From assembly GCF_003255815.1 (NCBI RefSeq), contig NC_037668.1, positions 11,358,542 through 11,422,541 of the forward strand: DNA of 64,000 nt. The letters are read 5' to 3'. The notes below the pieces were generated by a model, which saw nothing but the letters and a program-made list of their open reading frames with translations, was not told where the DNA came from and did not search any database. The translations under genes were made by a program, and so were the position numbers. This document shows positions 44,337 through 55,440 of the stretch, piece after piece. How positions within the stretch are numbered: position 1 is the stretch's first letter; every line of letters begins with the position of its first letter. This DNA is from Theropithecus gelada. Taxonomy: Eukaryota; Chordata; Mammalia; Primates; Cercopithecidae.

Positions 44337-44992
44337 GCAGTCTGGGCCCCTCTTCATTTTCCATTCTCTCTTTCTTCCCGTTTGTCTTTCCGCTACTCGA
44401 TCCCCTCCTCTTGCTTCTCTGTACTACCAATTTTATTCAGAAATGCCCTCCCTGTACCTCTGCCAGCTCAACTGCACCAACCCTGCTAGGACAGTCTCAA
44501 GACTCACCACCTCCACAAAGTCTCCCCACCACCATCTCTCTCCTTACCATACCTCATGGCATTGATGTCTGGAATTACACCCTTTCATGGACTGTTGCAG
44601 GACTGAGTTGTGTGGCTGATTTTGTTTTGTTTTGAGACAAGGTCTCATTCTGTTGCCCAGCCTGGAGTGCAGCGGTGCAATCACGGCTCACTGCAGCCTC
44701 AACCTCCCAGGCTGAAGCAATCCTCCCACCTCAGCCTCCTGAGTAGTTGGAGCTACAGGCACACACCACCACACCTGGCTAATTTTAAAAAAAATTTTTT
44801 TTGGAGAGATGGGGCCTCCCTAAGTTGCCAAGGCTAGTCTCAAACTCCTGGGCTAAAGTGATCCTCCTGCCTCAGCCTCCCAAGGTGCTGGGATTACAGA
44901 TTTGAGCCACAGCACCTGGCCTGATATCTGCAAGCTCCTAGAGGGCAGGAACTGGATTCCATATACATTTGCTCTGTAAAAGACACTCCTTT
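44337..44992 (+). mobile_element. L2-derived segment split by AluJ
   Basis: 44337-44620 is L2-like ('cagaaatgccctccctgtac'). 44922-44992 is the L2 terminal part ('gcaagctcctagagggcagg'). The first 175 bp has a close second copy at 60958-61142. Confidence 0.6.
44621..44921 (-). mobile_element. AluJ, antisense
   Basis: Old Alu variants 'gggctaaagtgatcctcctg' and 'gcctcaacctcccaggctga' are typical of AluJ. The 5' end 'agcacctggcc' is at 44921. Confidence 0.92.
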
Positions 44993-45300
44993 GGCGCCAC
45001 TACATGGCGGCTCATGCCTATAATCCCAGCACTTTGGGAATCTGAGGCAGGAGGATCGCTTGAGCCCAGGAGTTTGAGACCAGCCTGGACAACATGGCGA
45101 AACCCCATCCCTACTAAAAATACAAAATTACCCAGGCATATTGGTGCACACCTGTAATCTCAGCTATTCAGGAGGCTGAGACATGAGTATCACTTGAACC
45201 TGGGAGACAGAGGTTGCAGTGAGCCAAGACTGTGCCACTGCACTCTAGCCTGGGCCACAGAGCAAGACTCCATGTCAGAAAAAACAAACAATCAAAAACC
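44993..45300 (+). mobile_element. AluJ, sense
   Basis: 'ggatcgcttgagcccaggag' and 'gagaccagcctggacaacat' mark AluJ. It lies head-to-head with the AluJ at 44621-44921, with a 71-bp L2 spacer. Confidence 0.92.
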
Positions 45301-46735
45301 CCACTGTTTTCTCCCCAATACAGGCTAACATAAAACGTCTATTGAATTCAATTGAATTCCTTCCCATTCCCTGTCTTCTCAATTCTCCATGTTTCTTTTT
45401 CCTTTCCCTCTCCATCTCTTTCTCGTTTTTGATTCCCTAGGTTTGTCCCAGTCGGCTAGTGTTATTTTAGCTCATTTTTGCCCCTTGCTTTGTTCCCTCT
45501 GCTTGGCTTGCGAAGGCTGAAGGTGTGGCTGGACCCTGACTCTGGGCCTCTTCTCAACCCAAGGGCTTCTCCTTGCTCAGGGAACTTTCGAGCACCATGG
45601 CAATGGGAAAGGCTGCATCAGAGCAATGTAGATGCATTCTACCCAGTCTCCCTTCAGGCTCTCCATCCCCAAAGAATGTTGGCTTCACAAAGGGAGCATG
45701 TCGGGGCAGCATGGGACTCTCAGACATCTGCACCACACATTTTTTTTCTCTCCCATTCCCTCTCCACCCACCACCAACCCCCTTGAGTTCTCCGGACCGA
45801 TTATTGTGGTAAAATATCACACGTTTTCTCAATCTGTATGCAAACCAGGTAGGATTGACAGCTGAAGAAAGCTGCACATTGCCTGGGCTTAAAGTTATCT
45901 GTTTTCCCTCTGAGGGAAAAATCTTTGAGCTCTGTGACAGTGCCTCGAAGCCATAGCCCTTGTCCTAGACTGCCCTGGCCCAGGCAAGCGCCTGACCCCT
46001 ACTAATGCGTAGGACCTTTAGCAGCAGAGAGTGGGGGAGGAGGTAACCAGAGCCCCCTGCATGCCAGCGATTCATGTTCTCTGAAGGGATCAGAGTGTTA
46101 TTAGAAACCTTGCCTGCCAAATGCTGGGCAAATGTAACCAATTTATTAATGCAGAGAATCCAATATGTGAAATTGGACCAAAAGGAGAGAGGCCAGCCAC
46201 CCTCTCTGCACACTTTCTGATCTCTAACAGTGGTAGAAGGAGGGTGATGTACAAAGAGTTCTGTCTTCTGCAGGAGGACATTGCTGTCCTAATCACATGT
46301 GGTAGTGACAACAGATATTCCTGACTGGAGCTTCAAAGGGCTGGGAGATAATTGTATGCACTATCCCTGGCTGGCTGGGAGGCTCAGCCTGCAGCTTGTA
46401 GGTTGTAAAGTATACTGGGTAGGAAGATAGGGAGCTTGGTCTCCTCTGTCCAAGTCCTGCTCCTCTGCAACAGAGACCAGGTGAAAATGGAGGAGTAAGA
46501 ATGTCTCTCAGTGCCTGCAACGCTGACATCATATGCTGGTCACTTAAGCTCTTTCCTGCAAAGGGTCTTAGATTGGTCTCAATGTTGCATGAGTGTTTGC
46601 AGCTTCTCTCCAGCAAAAGAGAGGGTTCCTTCAGGGCAGAATGCATTTTGATATGCCTCACTGTCATTGATTTGCCCTCTAACAGGTGATTGAGTTGAAA
46701 AACATGTTGGCAGCCACATTTATTAAAGAATTATT
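45301..46735. other. Unassigned single-copy DNA
   Basis: CT-rich around 45360-45460. Many short frames on both strands overlap each other, and none has a recognisable family. Confidence 0.45.
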
Positions 46736-46737
46736 TT

Positions 46738-46772
46738 ATATATATTATATATATATACACACACACACACTT
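46738..46772. repeat. (TA)n(CA)n microsatellite
   Basis: TATA run passing into ACACAC. Confidence 0.9.
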
Positions 46773-46774
46773 AT

Positions 46775-46945
46775 TACACATTGCCTCATTTAATCCCCAT
46801 ACTAATACTTTTTGAGGTAGATATTGTTATTCTCAATTTTCACTTAAAAAAATTGAACTCAGAAAGTTAACTAACTTGCCTAAGATTATAGGTAGAAGTG
46901 GACAAGATTTGAACCCATGTCTGTTTAACCATGTTCTTCACCACC
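46775..46945 (-). mobile_element. MIR SINE, antisense
   Basis: 'cattgcctcatttaatcccc', 'ttgaggtagatattgttatt' and 'gacaagatttgaacccatgt' are antisense MIR. Confidence 0.88.
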
Positions 46946-49035
46946 CGGGTTTAAGGAGTAGAAACCCAAAACATTTGTAGGTAATCTGGTAGAATTGTCG
47001 AGAAGCAAATGTGGGGAATTTTCTTGCTAAGGCTGCACTGGGAAGTCTTTTATTTTGGATTTCTAATTTTCAAAGAATTGGCATACAGTGAAAACAATGG
47101 ACACACTTTACAGAGCACAAATAATCTTTATCATGATTCAGGTAAATTTTAGAATCTTAGAAGATATCAGGCTCATTGGAGTGGGCATCACTGTCATTGT
47201 ACAAGACCGTGTGGGGGAGAGATAAAGATCTGGTTGCTTTAGATTCTTAGCTATTTAGATTCTAGATGAATGTTATCTATTTTGTAATGTGTCACTGTGT
47301 GTCACCTCTCAATAATAAAGGCAAGATGGTAGTCCGATTAGTCAATTTTGAATTACATGGGAACAGATTGTGAAGAAAAATAAATCAAAGATTTAAAAAA
47401 AAAAAGGAAAAGAGAATCAAAAAAAATTAAAAGAATAAAAGAAAAATGAGTACATAAAAAAGAAAGGAATTTTAAAAAATTGAACTAGTGTCTTGGAAAT
47501 AATACTCTTATAATGTTACCAACACTTGTTAACTGAAGGATAGTCTTTTTAGTTGATTATGGATATGACTGAAGATGTTGGTGAAGTCCCCATGCCCTAA
47601 TGCTGTGAAATCCACAAGTTCATTTCTTCTGGAAATGTACCTGATACATTACCGTGTCATATATGGATTGGCGTGATGTGCCTGAGGAAGAGCAGAGCTA
47701 CCTTCCATTCTCTGGGTGCCTTCCCTCCTCCTCCATTTTTCAGTGATGGTTTCAGGGTCCTGAAGGCTATCGTGTGCCACAAGGCAGGAACTGCCATCTC
47801 TCCATTTGGAGAGGAAGAGGGTCAATTCAGCATCACTGAGATGCAGAAGAAAAGTTCAGACTTTATTTTGAATTAAAATCCAGTCCAACTCTTCCTGCTT
47901 GTTTTGGTATCTAGAAGAGCTTTCCCTATTCTCTCCTTCTCCTATAAGCTGTTCACTTCCTTTGCTAAATTCTCTTAGGAGAATAAATCACTCAATAAAT
48001 AAGTGATAATCACTCAATAAATCTGTAAGGCAATAAAGTTATGTATTTACTTAAAACAATTTCTTAATGTCTGAAAAGGCAAAATAATTTTGTTGTCCCC
48101 ACAATATAACAACAGTGAAAGACCTCTTAGGACTTGGAAATTGGTGTCACTCTGAGAGTCAGTTAGTAAAATTCACACTCAATGCAGCAATGTCATCTAG
48201 CGTAAGATTGACAACTCCAAAAATAGTAATGGTAGCAATAAAAATGCAAAGGAATTCATGCTACATAAGTGTGAATCCAATCAAAGTTGAGATGGGGATC
48301 CTCCAGGAAGATATGACTGAAATGTAAGTATATTTTAGTATGAGGAAATAGAATGAAATATGTTCTATTCTATCTGGAGAATGACTGTAAGCAGAGGTTG
48401 ACCCCAAAGGGTAAAAAGGGAAATCTGAAGAATCCTGATCTTGATTTGTTTAGAGGTGAAGAAGCCATTTTTAAATGGCTTGGAGAATTGAAGTTTTCTT
48501 GGTGAAAGTTTACCCATAGTAAAACTTCACAAACCAGCAGCTGGTAGATCAAGTCTGGTCCACACTATATTGTGTCATACTGTTTTTTAAAATTGAATAA
48601 GTTGTCAACTAATTTCACATAGAAAAATCCATATATCTAGCCTTTCATGAAACATTGGGAAAATCTGGATTAACCAGGCTGGCCACAATGGGCTCGAGCT
48701 ATGACGCCATGGCTGCCTCCTTTGGAAGGGCATGCACTCTCTAGTTGGCATGGTCCCCACTATTCCCTATCATTGCCTGCTCCCTGACATGCTTCACTCA
48801 TCTATGTTACACTCTTCTGAATCTTTTGGATTTTTGAATGTGTGACTCCCTAATGGGTAAGCATGCCTTCAGCTACTTGAGCTGAAATTCACTTCTTAAC
48901 ACCCTGAACTCTCCTTTTTCTGATTCCATGCTCAGCATGCAACCTTCTGAGAATTTGGCTTCTCATATAATTTGCCTATAAGGAAAGAATGCATTGATCT
49001 TCTGCCCTAAGCATCTTGGTCTATATGAGGAAGTG
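46946..49035. other. Mostly unassigned DNA
   Basis: A-rich tract at 47375-47475. A short direct repeat 'aatcactcaataaat' occurs twice at 47986-48022. 48115-48327 is an open frame with a strong donor-like end (see findings). No named repeat or gene. Confidence 0.45.
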
Positions 49036-49039
49036 CATA

Positions 49040-49125
49040 GACTAAGTGCAAAAGGCTTAGGCTTTGGGGTCTGAAAGGTCTGGTTCCAATTGCAGCACTG
49101 ACACTTACTAGATAAGGTCATCATG
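49040..49125 (+). mobile_element. MIR SINE fragment
   Basis: 'ggctttggggtctgaaaggt' and 'ctggttccaattgcagcact' are the MIR 5' region. Confidence 0.7.
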
Positions 49126-49409
49126 AGGCCTCTTGGCACCCTGCCAGGCATCTTCTGCTGGAGATGTTGCCCTGGGTCATCTTGGATTACATGCCAGAAT
49201 ATTGAAATTGCAAAATCATTTTTATAAGCAACATCGATACGTCTAAGTCACAAATTATAGCAGCCCCAAATCCATCCAACCAATCAACAAACTTGAGCTT
49301 CTCTAGAGATCGTGGACATCTCACATGAATAGAAAGCAATTGATAGAAACACAAACTTTTTTATGGTTATCTGTTCCAAAGAGGAAGAGGGGGAAATGGC
49401 AAATAGAAC

Positions 49410-49600
49410 CTGGACTTAGCTAACTTGTATTCAAGTCCTAGTTCTTTCCTTTATTAACCATATGAACTTAAGAAAGCCAGTCTGAGTCCAAGATAAAAAT
49501 TTCCTCCCTGCACACCTAACAAATTTTGTGAGAATCAAATGAAATAGGTAGGGAAGACACTATGTAAACTGAAAAATGTATGAAATTGTTAGTATCAATT
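49410..49600 (+). mobile_element. MIR SINE
   Basis: 'cctggacttagctaacttgt', 'aaccatatgaacttaagaaa' and 'ttttgtgagaatcaaatgaa' follow MIR order. Confidence 0.7.
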
Positions 49601-49653
49601 TTTTTATAATCCCCAGTGTATGCAAGAGTAGTATTAGCAGGAGAAGAAGTCAA

Positions 49654-49704
49654 GAAGCCAAGGTGGGCAGATCACGAGGTCAGGAGATGGAAACCATCCT
49701 GGCT
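49654..49704 (+). repeat. Orphan 51-bp internal AluY fragment
   Basis: 'gatcacgaggtcaggagatgg' type text (49668-49689, AluY-diagnostic) and 'aaaccatcctggct' match the Alu left arm from about base 45 to 100. No Alu 5' end, right arm or poly(A) is attached. It joins L1M sequence directly at 49705. Confidence 0.85.
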
Positions 49705-50087
49705 GTTCATGGCAACATTATTTATAATAGCAAATTAATAAAGGGATGATTAATATATTTTACATATTTCCACTATGACTGCTATGTAGCCATCAATAAG
49801 AATAAGTTAGACACATATATATTGAAATGGAATGGAGTCTGTAATATGTGATTGAGAAAAAAAAAAGAAGTTGCAGTATAATATATACAGTGTGACCATA
49901 CTCAAAAATATAATAACCTAGAAAAATTCTAAAGGTATACAGGTCTAATTTTTAACATTGGTTTCCACTGGGGAGTGGGAGTAGAGTGTGAGAATGGCAC
50001 TCTTGCTTTGTATTTTGTATACTCTTAAGTTACTTGAATTTTTACAATGATCATGCAGTACTTTGTAGTTTTTTAAAAAATACAACT
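49705..50087 (+). mobile_element. L1M LINE 3' end
   Basis: 'ttatttataatagcaaatta', 'ccactatgactgctatgtag' and 'ttggtttccactggggagtg' are the standard L1M 3' series. Confidence 0.85.
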
Positions 50088-50410
50088 AAAAATCAAAGAG
50101 AGGCCGGGCATAGTGGCTCACGCCTGTCATCCCAGCTGAGGCAGGGAGGCCAAGGCAGGTGGATCACCTGAGGTCAGGAGTTCGAGACCAGCCTGGCCAA
50201 CATGGTGAAACCCCGTCTCAACTAAAAATACAAAAATTAGCTGGGCGTGGTGGTGTGCCCCTGTAGTCCCAGCTACTCGGGAGGCTGAAAGAGGAGAATC
50301 ACTTGAACCCAGGAGGAGGAGTTTGCAGTGAACTAAGGTCATGCCATTGCACTCCAGCCTGGGCAACAGAGCAAGACTCTGTCTCAAAAACAAAACAAAA
50401 TCAAAAAGAA
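50088..50410 (+). mobile_element. AluS with TSD
   Basis: The body is 50102-50394. Flanks 'aaaatcaaagaga' (50089-50101) and 'aaaatcaaaaaga' (about 50397-50409) are the TSD. The left arm has an unusual 'ccagctgaggcagggaggcc' at 50133-50152 in place of the usual 'ccagcactttgggaggcc'. Confidence 0.94.
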
Positions 50411-51766
50411 AAACGTTAAACTAGTATTTAAACTAGGAACAAGAAAAATAAAGAGCTAAAGCTGACAGTAGTAGTAAGGCCAAGGAATACAAGCATGGAC
50501 ACAGAGCCTGGAGATTCCCATGCCTGGGGTTTCCTTACTAGTTCTTCCCACAGGCCTGACCACTGACATTTCAAGACCAACCTGTTTTCCTGCACTTGTG
50601 ATGCTCTGGCAGCAGAGCCAATAAATGTATGCATCGTTATTGCTCCTGCTGCAGTACAGGCAGCTGTTGTTCTATTTCTGAAATTCAGGGTTGCAACCCT
50701 TGGTCTCAAAGTGAAGAGTCATGTCCACAGGTCAAGGAACTAGGGCTTCTAAAAGAGGACCTCCTGCTGTTTTTTAGAATTTAACTGGACTATTGTGACT
50801 ACTATCTCTGTACCTTGGCTTCTGTGCTTTGCTTCCTTATTAACTCCTTATGACTTAAACCTTAGATTTGCTCATAGATTCTGCTTCTGTCTCTGTTCCA
50901 CTTGAGTGTCTTCTCTTGAGATTACCTACTGTCAGATTCTGGCCAATTCTGTGACTCAGATTGTTTTCTGGGACTCTATTTTGGCATTTTCCTTATACTT
51001 TCTTTCATTGCCCAATCCTCTTCCCAAGCTACTATTATCCTGTCTTAACATTGACATAGCCAGTCAAGTGGCCAGGATGGGCTGGGGAGAAGGGATACTA
51101 AAAAATAGAAGTTCCCCACATATGGAGCACTTGCCATCAGGGAAGAAGTTGTTCTCAATTTCAATGCAAATCCTGGTGAGATGACTCAGAAATCAATGAA
51201 ACTGTCATGCCGGAGTCACAGTGCTGTGGTTTCTACCAGCCTCTATACTTTGGAAGCAAACTGTCTAAAGTGGTACGTATTTCTTAAGTTATAACTATAT
51301 GCAGGAAAATGGTGGGCCACCAGCTTGAGCCAATCTGTCTCTCTTAGTTTGCTTGGACACTGACCTCTCCAAATGAGGAATTTTATTTATTTTGTAATTC
51401 ATGATATATCAAGAACATGTGGAAAGAGTCCAGGAGTAAACTTAAATTTCTTTTAAACCATACAGTGTGGATCATAACCATGGCTTCGCATAGTTAGGGA
51501 CCTTTCTTCTTCTTATGCTTCTCCACAAGCAGGCTGGGGTGAGATTTGTGCATTGACAAGGGAGATGGTTAGAGAGATATGGCTTCTTCCAAGACTAGAA
51601 TTGAAACCCAACCTCAATTAAGTTAAGAAATTCTCAATTAAGACTGTCTGGCCTCTTAGCCCCGCCAGCTTTTAAGAGCAGACACAGGATCTCTTTAGGA
51701 CCCAGGACTTCTTGTCTTCAGTAAAGCAAACACCTGAGAGAGAGAGTGGGGGGGAGGGTGCGGGGG
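50411..51766. other. Unassigned single-copy DNA
   Basis: No repeat or gene is recognised. 51734-51764 is a short G-rich run. Confidence 0.45.
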
Positions 51767-51955
51767 TGGAATTTTCTGCTTTTATTGGAGGCAATTTTAG
51801 ACTGGTGAGTGAGCAAAAATCTGACCTGAATCCTAATCTCTTAGAGCCCATCTCTGATTTCTTGCTCTACCACCCCATTACCTGGCCCACATGGCTTAGA
51901 TTACTGAATCTTGATCCTTGAACATGGACTGAGGTATATGGTGGCTGTAGCATAT
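51767..51955 (+). repeat. Local duplication, copy 1
   Basis: About 185 bp, matching 52771-52955 in the same orientation. Shared blocks include 'attttctgctttt', 'gacctgaatccta', 'ttacctggcccaca' and 'gatccttgaacatggact'. It does not resemble any repeat family I know. Confidence 0.88.
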
Positions 51956-52770
51956 TGTACTAAATTCCTTATATATTTTTCACTTCTTCATGCCTCTTAA
52001 AATAATCTTTTGGCATGAATGGACATTTTCCCTTTGAATCCCAATTCTGAATTTCCTACCTAACTAATGCTAGGGAGGAGAGTTAAAAGGACTACATAAA
52101 GAAAACACACTGTTTTTTGTTTTCTTTTTTTTACCCTAGTTGTGTTTTATTAGGAAAAACATTACATCTGGCGTCAGCCAAGGTTTCTGTTTCATCTTAC
52201 CAGGAGGATATGTTTGCATGAGTCACACAAAAATGAAGGAGATAATAATAATAATTGCTGTCTTAACATTTTGTTGAGATTGATAAACAAGAAAGTGCCT
52301 ACAAATGCACACTGTAATATATTGTGCAGATATTATTTTTGTTATTATTATTACATGGCATGAGTGAAATAATACTAATGTGTTTTCTGCATTTTAAGAT
52401 ATGATTTTTTAAGTTAAGAAAAAATAATATAAATAGTCACAGTCTAGTATATAACCAGTTTAAATTTACAGGAGAATCTATAAAATGTATATTCATTTTC
52501 ATATTAGAATCACAAACTATTCATTGGTTGCCTTGAAACTCTGAAAGGAAAGATTGCTTTTCTCTCTGAACATTAATAAAAGATGTATTTCCCAAATAGA
52601 AATTGTTGGATATCTCTACATAGTGATAATAATTCATTATTATATGTATTTGTGTTCGTGGATATGTAGATAAATATGTAGATCTAGACAGATATCTATC
52701 TATCTATCTATCTACATATGTAACTGTCTATTAAGGGAAAAAGGGCCTTACTGAAAAGAAAAAAAAGATG
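51956..52770. other. AT-rich unassigned DNA between the duplicated copies
   Basis: Contains an (ATCT)n run of about five units at 52692-52713. No gene or named repeat. Confidence 0.5.
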
Positions 52771-52955
52771 AAAATTTTCTGCTTTCGTCAAAGGCAATTT
52801 TGGCCGGGAAAGTGGACAAAAACGTGACCTGAATCCTATTCTATGAGAGCCTAGCTCTAATTTCTTGCTCAATTACCCTGTTACCTGGCCCACACACCTT
52901 AGGTTATTGAACCTGGATCCTTGAACATGGACTAAAGGATATGGAGGTGGTGGTA
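52771..52955 (+). repeat. Local duplication, copy 2
   Basis: Direct copy of 51767-51955 about 1 kb downstream, roughly four-fifths identical by eye with small indels. It is old relative to the AluY but clearly homologous. Confidence 0.88.
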
Positions 52956-53164
52956 AAACTGGTAAAGTTTGTAGGTAAGTGGGAGACAGACAGAATCATG
53001 TACCCTGGCCTGCTTGTGGGAATTAAAACCACGTTACTGTTCTTCATGTGCCCATGAAAATCCCAGAGACATTTTCAAACTGTTGTCAGCCTGGTTTTTG
53101 TTTTATTTTGGTAATATGTCAATCCTATGCCAGTAGGCGCACGTGTGCTCACACTTACTCATCT

Positions 53165-53265
53165 CCTCACTCCATTAGCATCCAGTGGGCTACGGGCAGG
53201 TCCCTCTGCTAAGCACTGGGAATAGAAAGGTGACTGAAAGGTCCTCTTGTTAATAGGCAAACAAA
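53165..53265 (-). mobile_element. L2-like fragment, antisense
   Basis: 'ctgctaagcactgggaatag' followed by 'aaaggtgactgaaaggtcct' is the antisense L2/CR1 'gctaggcactggggatac' pattern. Confidence 0.5.
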
Positions 53266-53269
53266 AGCA

Positions 53270-53551
53270 ATCAAGAAAATACATTCAATACACAGCACAC
53301 CCAGAAGCCAGAAAGGAAATTTTAAGAACTTAAAATGTAAAACATTTATATGGCAAAAAAATAAAAATAAAAAAATCCATAGCCAAAGTCTAAGGACAAA
53401 TACTACATTGGTTGTTCAAAATAAACATGACAGATAAATGGCTACTTAATTTTCAAAAAGCTTTACCAAATTAAAAAAAAAAAAAAGAAAGAGAAAGAGA
53501 AAACAATAACTACATGCAAGGAATATAAACAGATAGTTCTCAGAAAAAGAT
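53270..53551 (+). mobile_element. L1M LINE, left segment
   Basis: 'aaataaacatgacagataaa' and 'ggaatataaacagatagttc' match L1M ORF2 end. It resumes at 54112 ('ttctcaacctgactgaaaat'). Confidence 0.65.
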
Positions 53552-54111
53552 AAAAATACAAATTTGATGATTAATATTGAGTGTTAACTTGATTGAAGGA
53601 TGCAAAATATTGTTCCTGGATGTGTCTGTGAGGGTGTTGCCAAAGGAGATCAACATTTGAGTCAGTGGATTGGGAGAGGCAGACCCACCTTCAGTCTGGG
53701 TGGGCATCAACTAATCAGCGGCCAGCACGGCTAGGATAAAGCAGGCAGAGGAATGTGGAATGAGCAGACTTGTTGAGTCTTCTGGCCTTCATCTTTCTTC
53801 CCTGCTAGATGCTTCCTGCCCTCAAACATCAGATTCCAAGTTCTACAGCTTTTGGACTCTTGGACTTACATCAGTGATTTGCTTGGAGCTCTCAGGCCTT
53901 AGGCCACAGACTGAAGGTTGCACTGTTGGCTTCCCTGCTTTTGAAGTTTTGGGACTCCAACTGGCTTCCTTGCCCCTCAGCTTGCAGACAGCCCATTGTG
54001 GGACTTCACAATGTGATCATATGAGTCAATAGTCCTTAATAAACTCCCATTTTTATATACATTTGTCCCATTAATTCCGTCTTTCTGGGGAACCCTAATA
54101 CAACAAATGAC
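53552..54111 (+). mobile_element. ERVL-type LTR (MLT2-like), near complete
   Basis: 'tgtgtctgtgagggtgttgc', 'gggagaggcagacccacctt', 'gatgcttcctgccctcaaac', a polyadenylation-type 'cttaataaactccca' and the end 'gaaccctaatacaaca' define a solo LTR within L1M. The 90-codon frame 53760-54032 lies inside and is not a gene. Confidence 0.75.
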
Positions 54112-54544
54112 CTGAAATATGTGAAAAGATTCTCAACCTGACTGAAAATATTTAAATGCAATCATAACAACAAAGGGATATTTCATCAAACATATAGGGA
54201 AACACTAGAAAGTTCTGATATATGTGGGGTTGGAAAGAAAAGACTAAAATAAACAAATTTGTATACTGTTGGTGGGAATTTAAATTGGTGCAAAATTTTT
54301 GGAGTACAACTTGGCAACATATTTTGAAATTTTAAATGTCCTTTGACGCACTAATAGGAATTTATCCTAAATATGTACTTACAAATGTAACCTAAGATGG
54401 ACAGTATTTTAAAACTTGAAAATAACCTGAGTATTCATCAATGATTATCATTAAATAAAGTTATTTATTGCTACAGTTATCTTTTATTGCTTTTATTTAA
54501 TTATTCTTTAAGGTTATTGCTTTATTGCTACAGGAATACTATTT
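54112..54544 (+). mobile_element. L1M LINE, middle segment
   Basis: 'tatactgttggtgggaattt' and 'aataggaatttatcctaaat' are L1M landmarks. The segment ends at the Alu target site. Confidence 0.85.
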
Positions 54545-54567
54545 GGCCATTACAATATATATATACA

Positions 54568-54785
54568 TTTTTTTGAGACAGAGTCTCACTCTGTCAACCA
54601 GGCTGGAGTGCAGTGGCATGATCTCGGCTCACTGCCACGTCCGCCTCCTGGGTTCAAGCCATTCTCATGCTTCAGTTTACATAGTAGCCAAGATTACAGG
54701 TACTTGCCAACATGCCTGGCTAATTTTTGTATTTTCAGTAGGGACAGGGTTTCACCGTGTTGGCCAGGCTGGTATCGAACTCCTT
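54568..54785 (-). mobile_element. Alu, antisense, 5' truncated (first of a double insertion)
   Basis: The T-run at 54568-54574 starts the antisense Alu. It stops at 'gtatcgaactcctt' (54785), lacking about the first 70 Alu bases. Target copies 'ggccattacaat' (54545-54556) and 'ggctattacaat' (54786-54797) flank it. Confidence 0.93.
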
Positions 54786-54798
54786 GGCTATTACAATC

Positions 54799-54863
54799 TT
54801 TCCTCTTCTTTCCTTTCTTCCTTCCTTCCTTTCTTCCTTCCTTCCTTCCTTTCTTTCTTTTCT

Positions 54864-54945
<82 letters not shown>

Positions 54946-55144
54946 CTCCTTCCTTTCTTCCTCTCTTTCTTCTTTTCTCTTTCTTTTCCTTTCTTTGTCT
55001 TTCTTCCTTTCTCTTTCTTTTTTCTTTTTCCCTTTCTTTCTCCCTTCCTTCCTTCCTTCCTTCCTTCCTTCCTTCCTTCCTTCCTTCCTTCCTTCCTTCC
55101 TTCCTTCCTTCCTTTCTTTCTTTTCTTTCTTTCTTTCTTTTTCT
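54799..55144. repeat. Polypyrimidine (CTTT/CTTC)n tract, about 345 bp
   Basis: Long runs of CTTT (about 54860-54943) and CTTC (about 55043-55110) with mixed units between them, almost free of purines. It occupies the position of the antisense poly(A) tail of the Alu at 55145-55440 and probably grew from it. The long S/F/L or K/E/R open frames here are artefacts of this repeat. Confidence 0.97.
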
Positions 55145-55440
55145 ATGGAGTTTTGCTGTTGTTGCCCAGGCTGGAGTACAGTGCTCTGATCTTAGCTCAC
55201 TGCCACCTCCATCTCCCAGGTTCAAGCGATTCTCCCGCCTTAGCTTCCCAAGTGGCTGAAATTACAGGCACCTGCCACCACCCTTGGCTAATTTTTATTT
55301 TTAGTAGAGATGGGGTTTCTCACATGTTGGTTAGGCTGGTCTCAAACTCCTGACCTCAGGTGATCTTCCACCTTCACCTCGGGTGACCTCTTCCACCACC
55401 CAAACTGCTGGGATTACAGGTGTAAGCCACTGAGCCAGGC
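55145..55440 (-). mobile_element. Alu, antisense (second of a double insertion)
   Basis: Both arms are present and end at 'ctgagccaggc' (55440). A third target copy 'ggccattacaat' follows at 55442-55453. An internal near-duplication 'ggtgatcttccacc/ggtgacctcttccacc' lies at 55361-55397. Confidence 0.93.

Noticed and set aside
45478..45877. Four overlapping frames of 77-107 codons on both strands.
   Set aside because: Mutual shadows in locally GC-rich unique DNA, with no recognisable domain or processed-gene hallmarks.
47375..47475. A-rich stretch that could be a retroposon tail.
   Set aside because: No upstream mRNA-like or SINE body and no TSD. Treated as low-complexity sequence.
54525..55353. 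Overlapping 144-244 codon frames rich in S/F/L (plus) or K/E/R (minus).
   Set aside because: They are translations of Alu plus the (CTTT/CTTC)n repeat, which has no stops by composition. Not genes.
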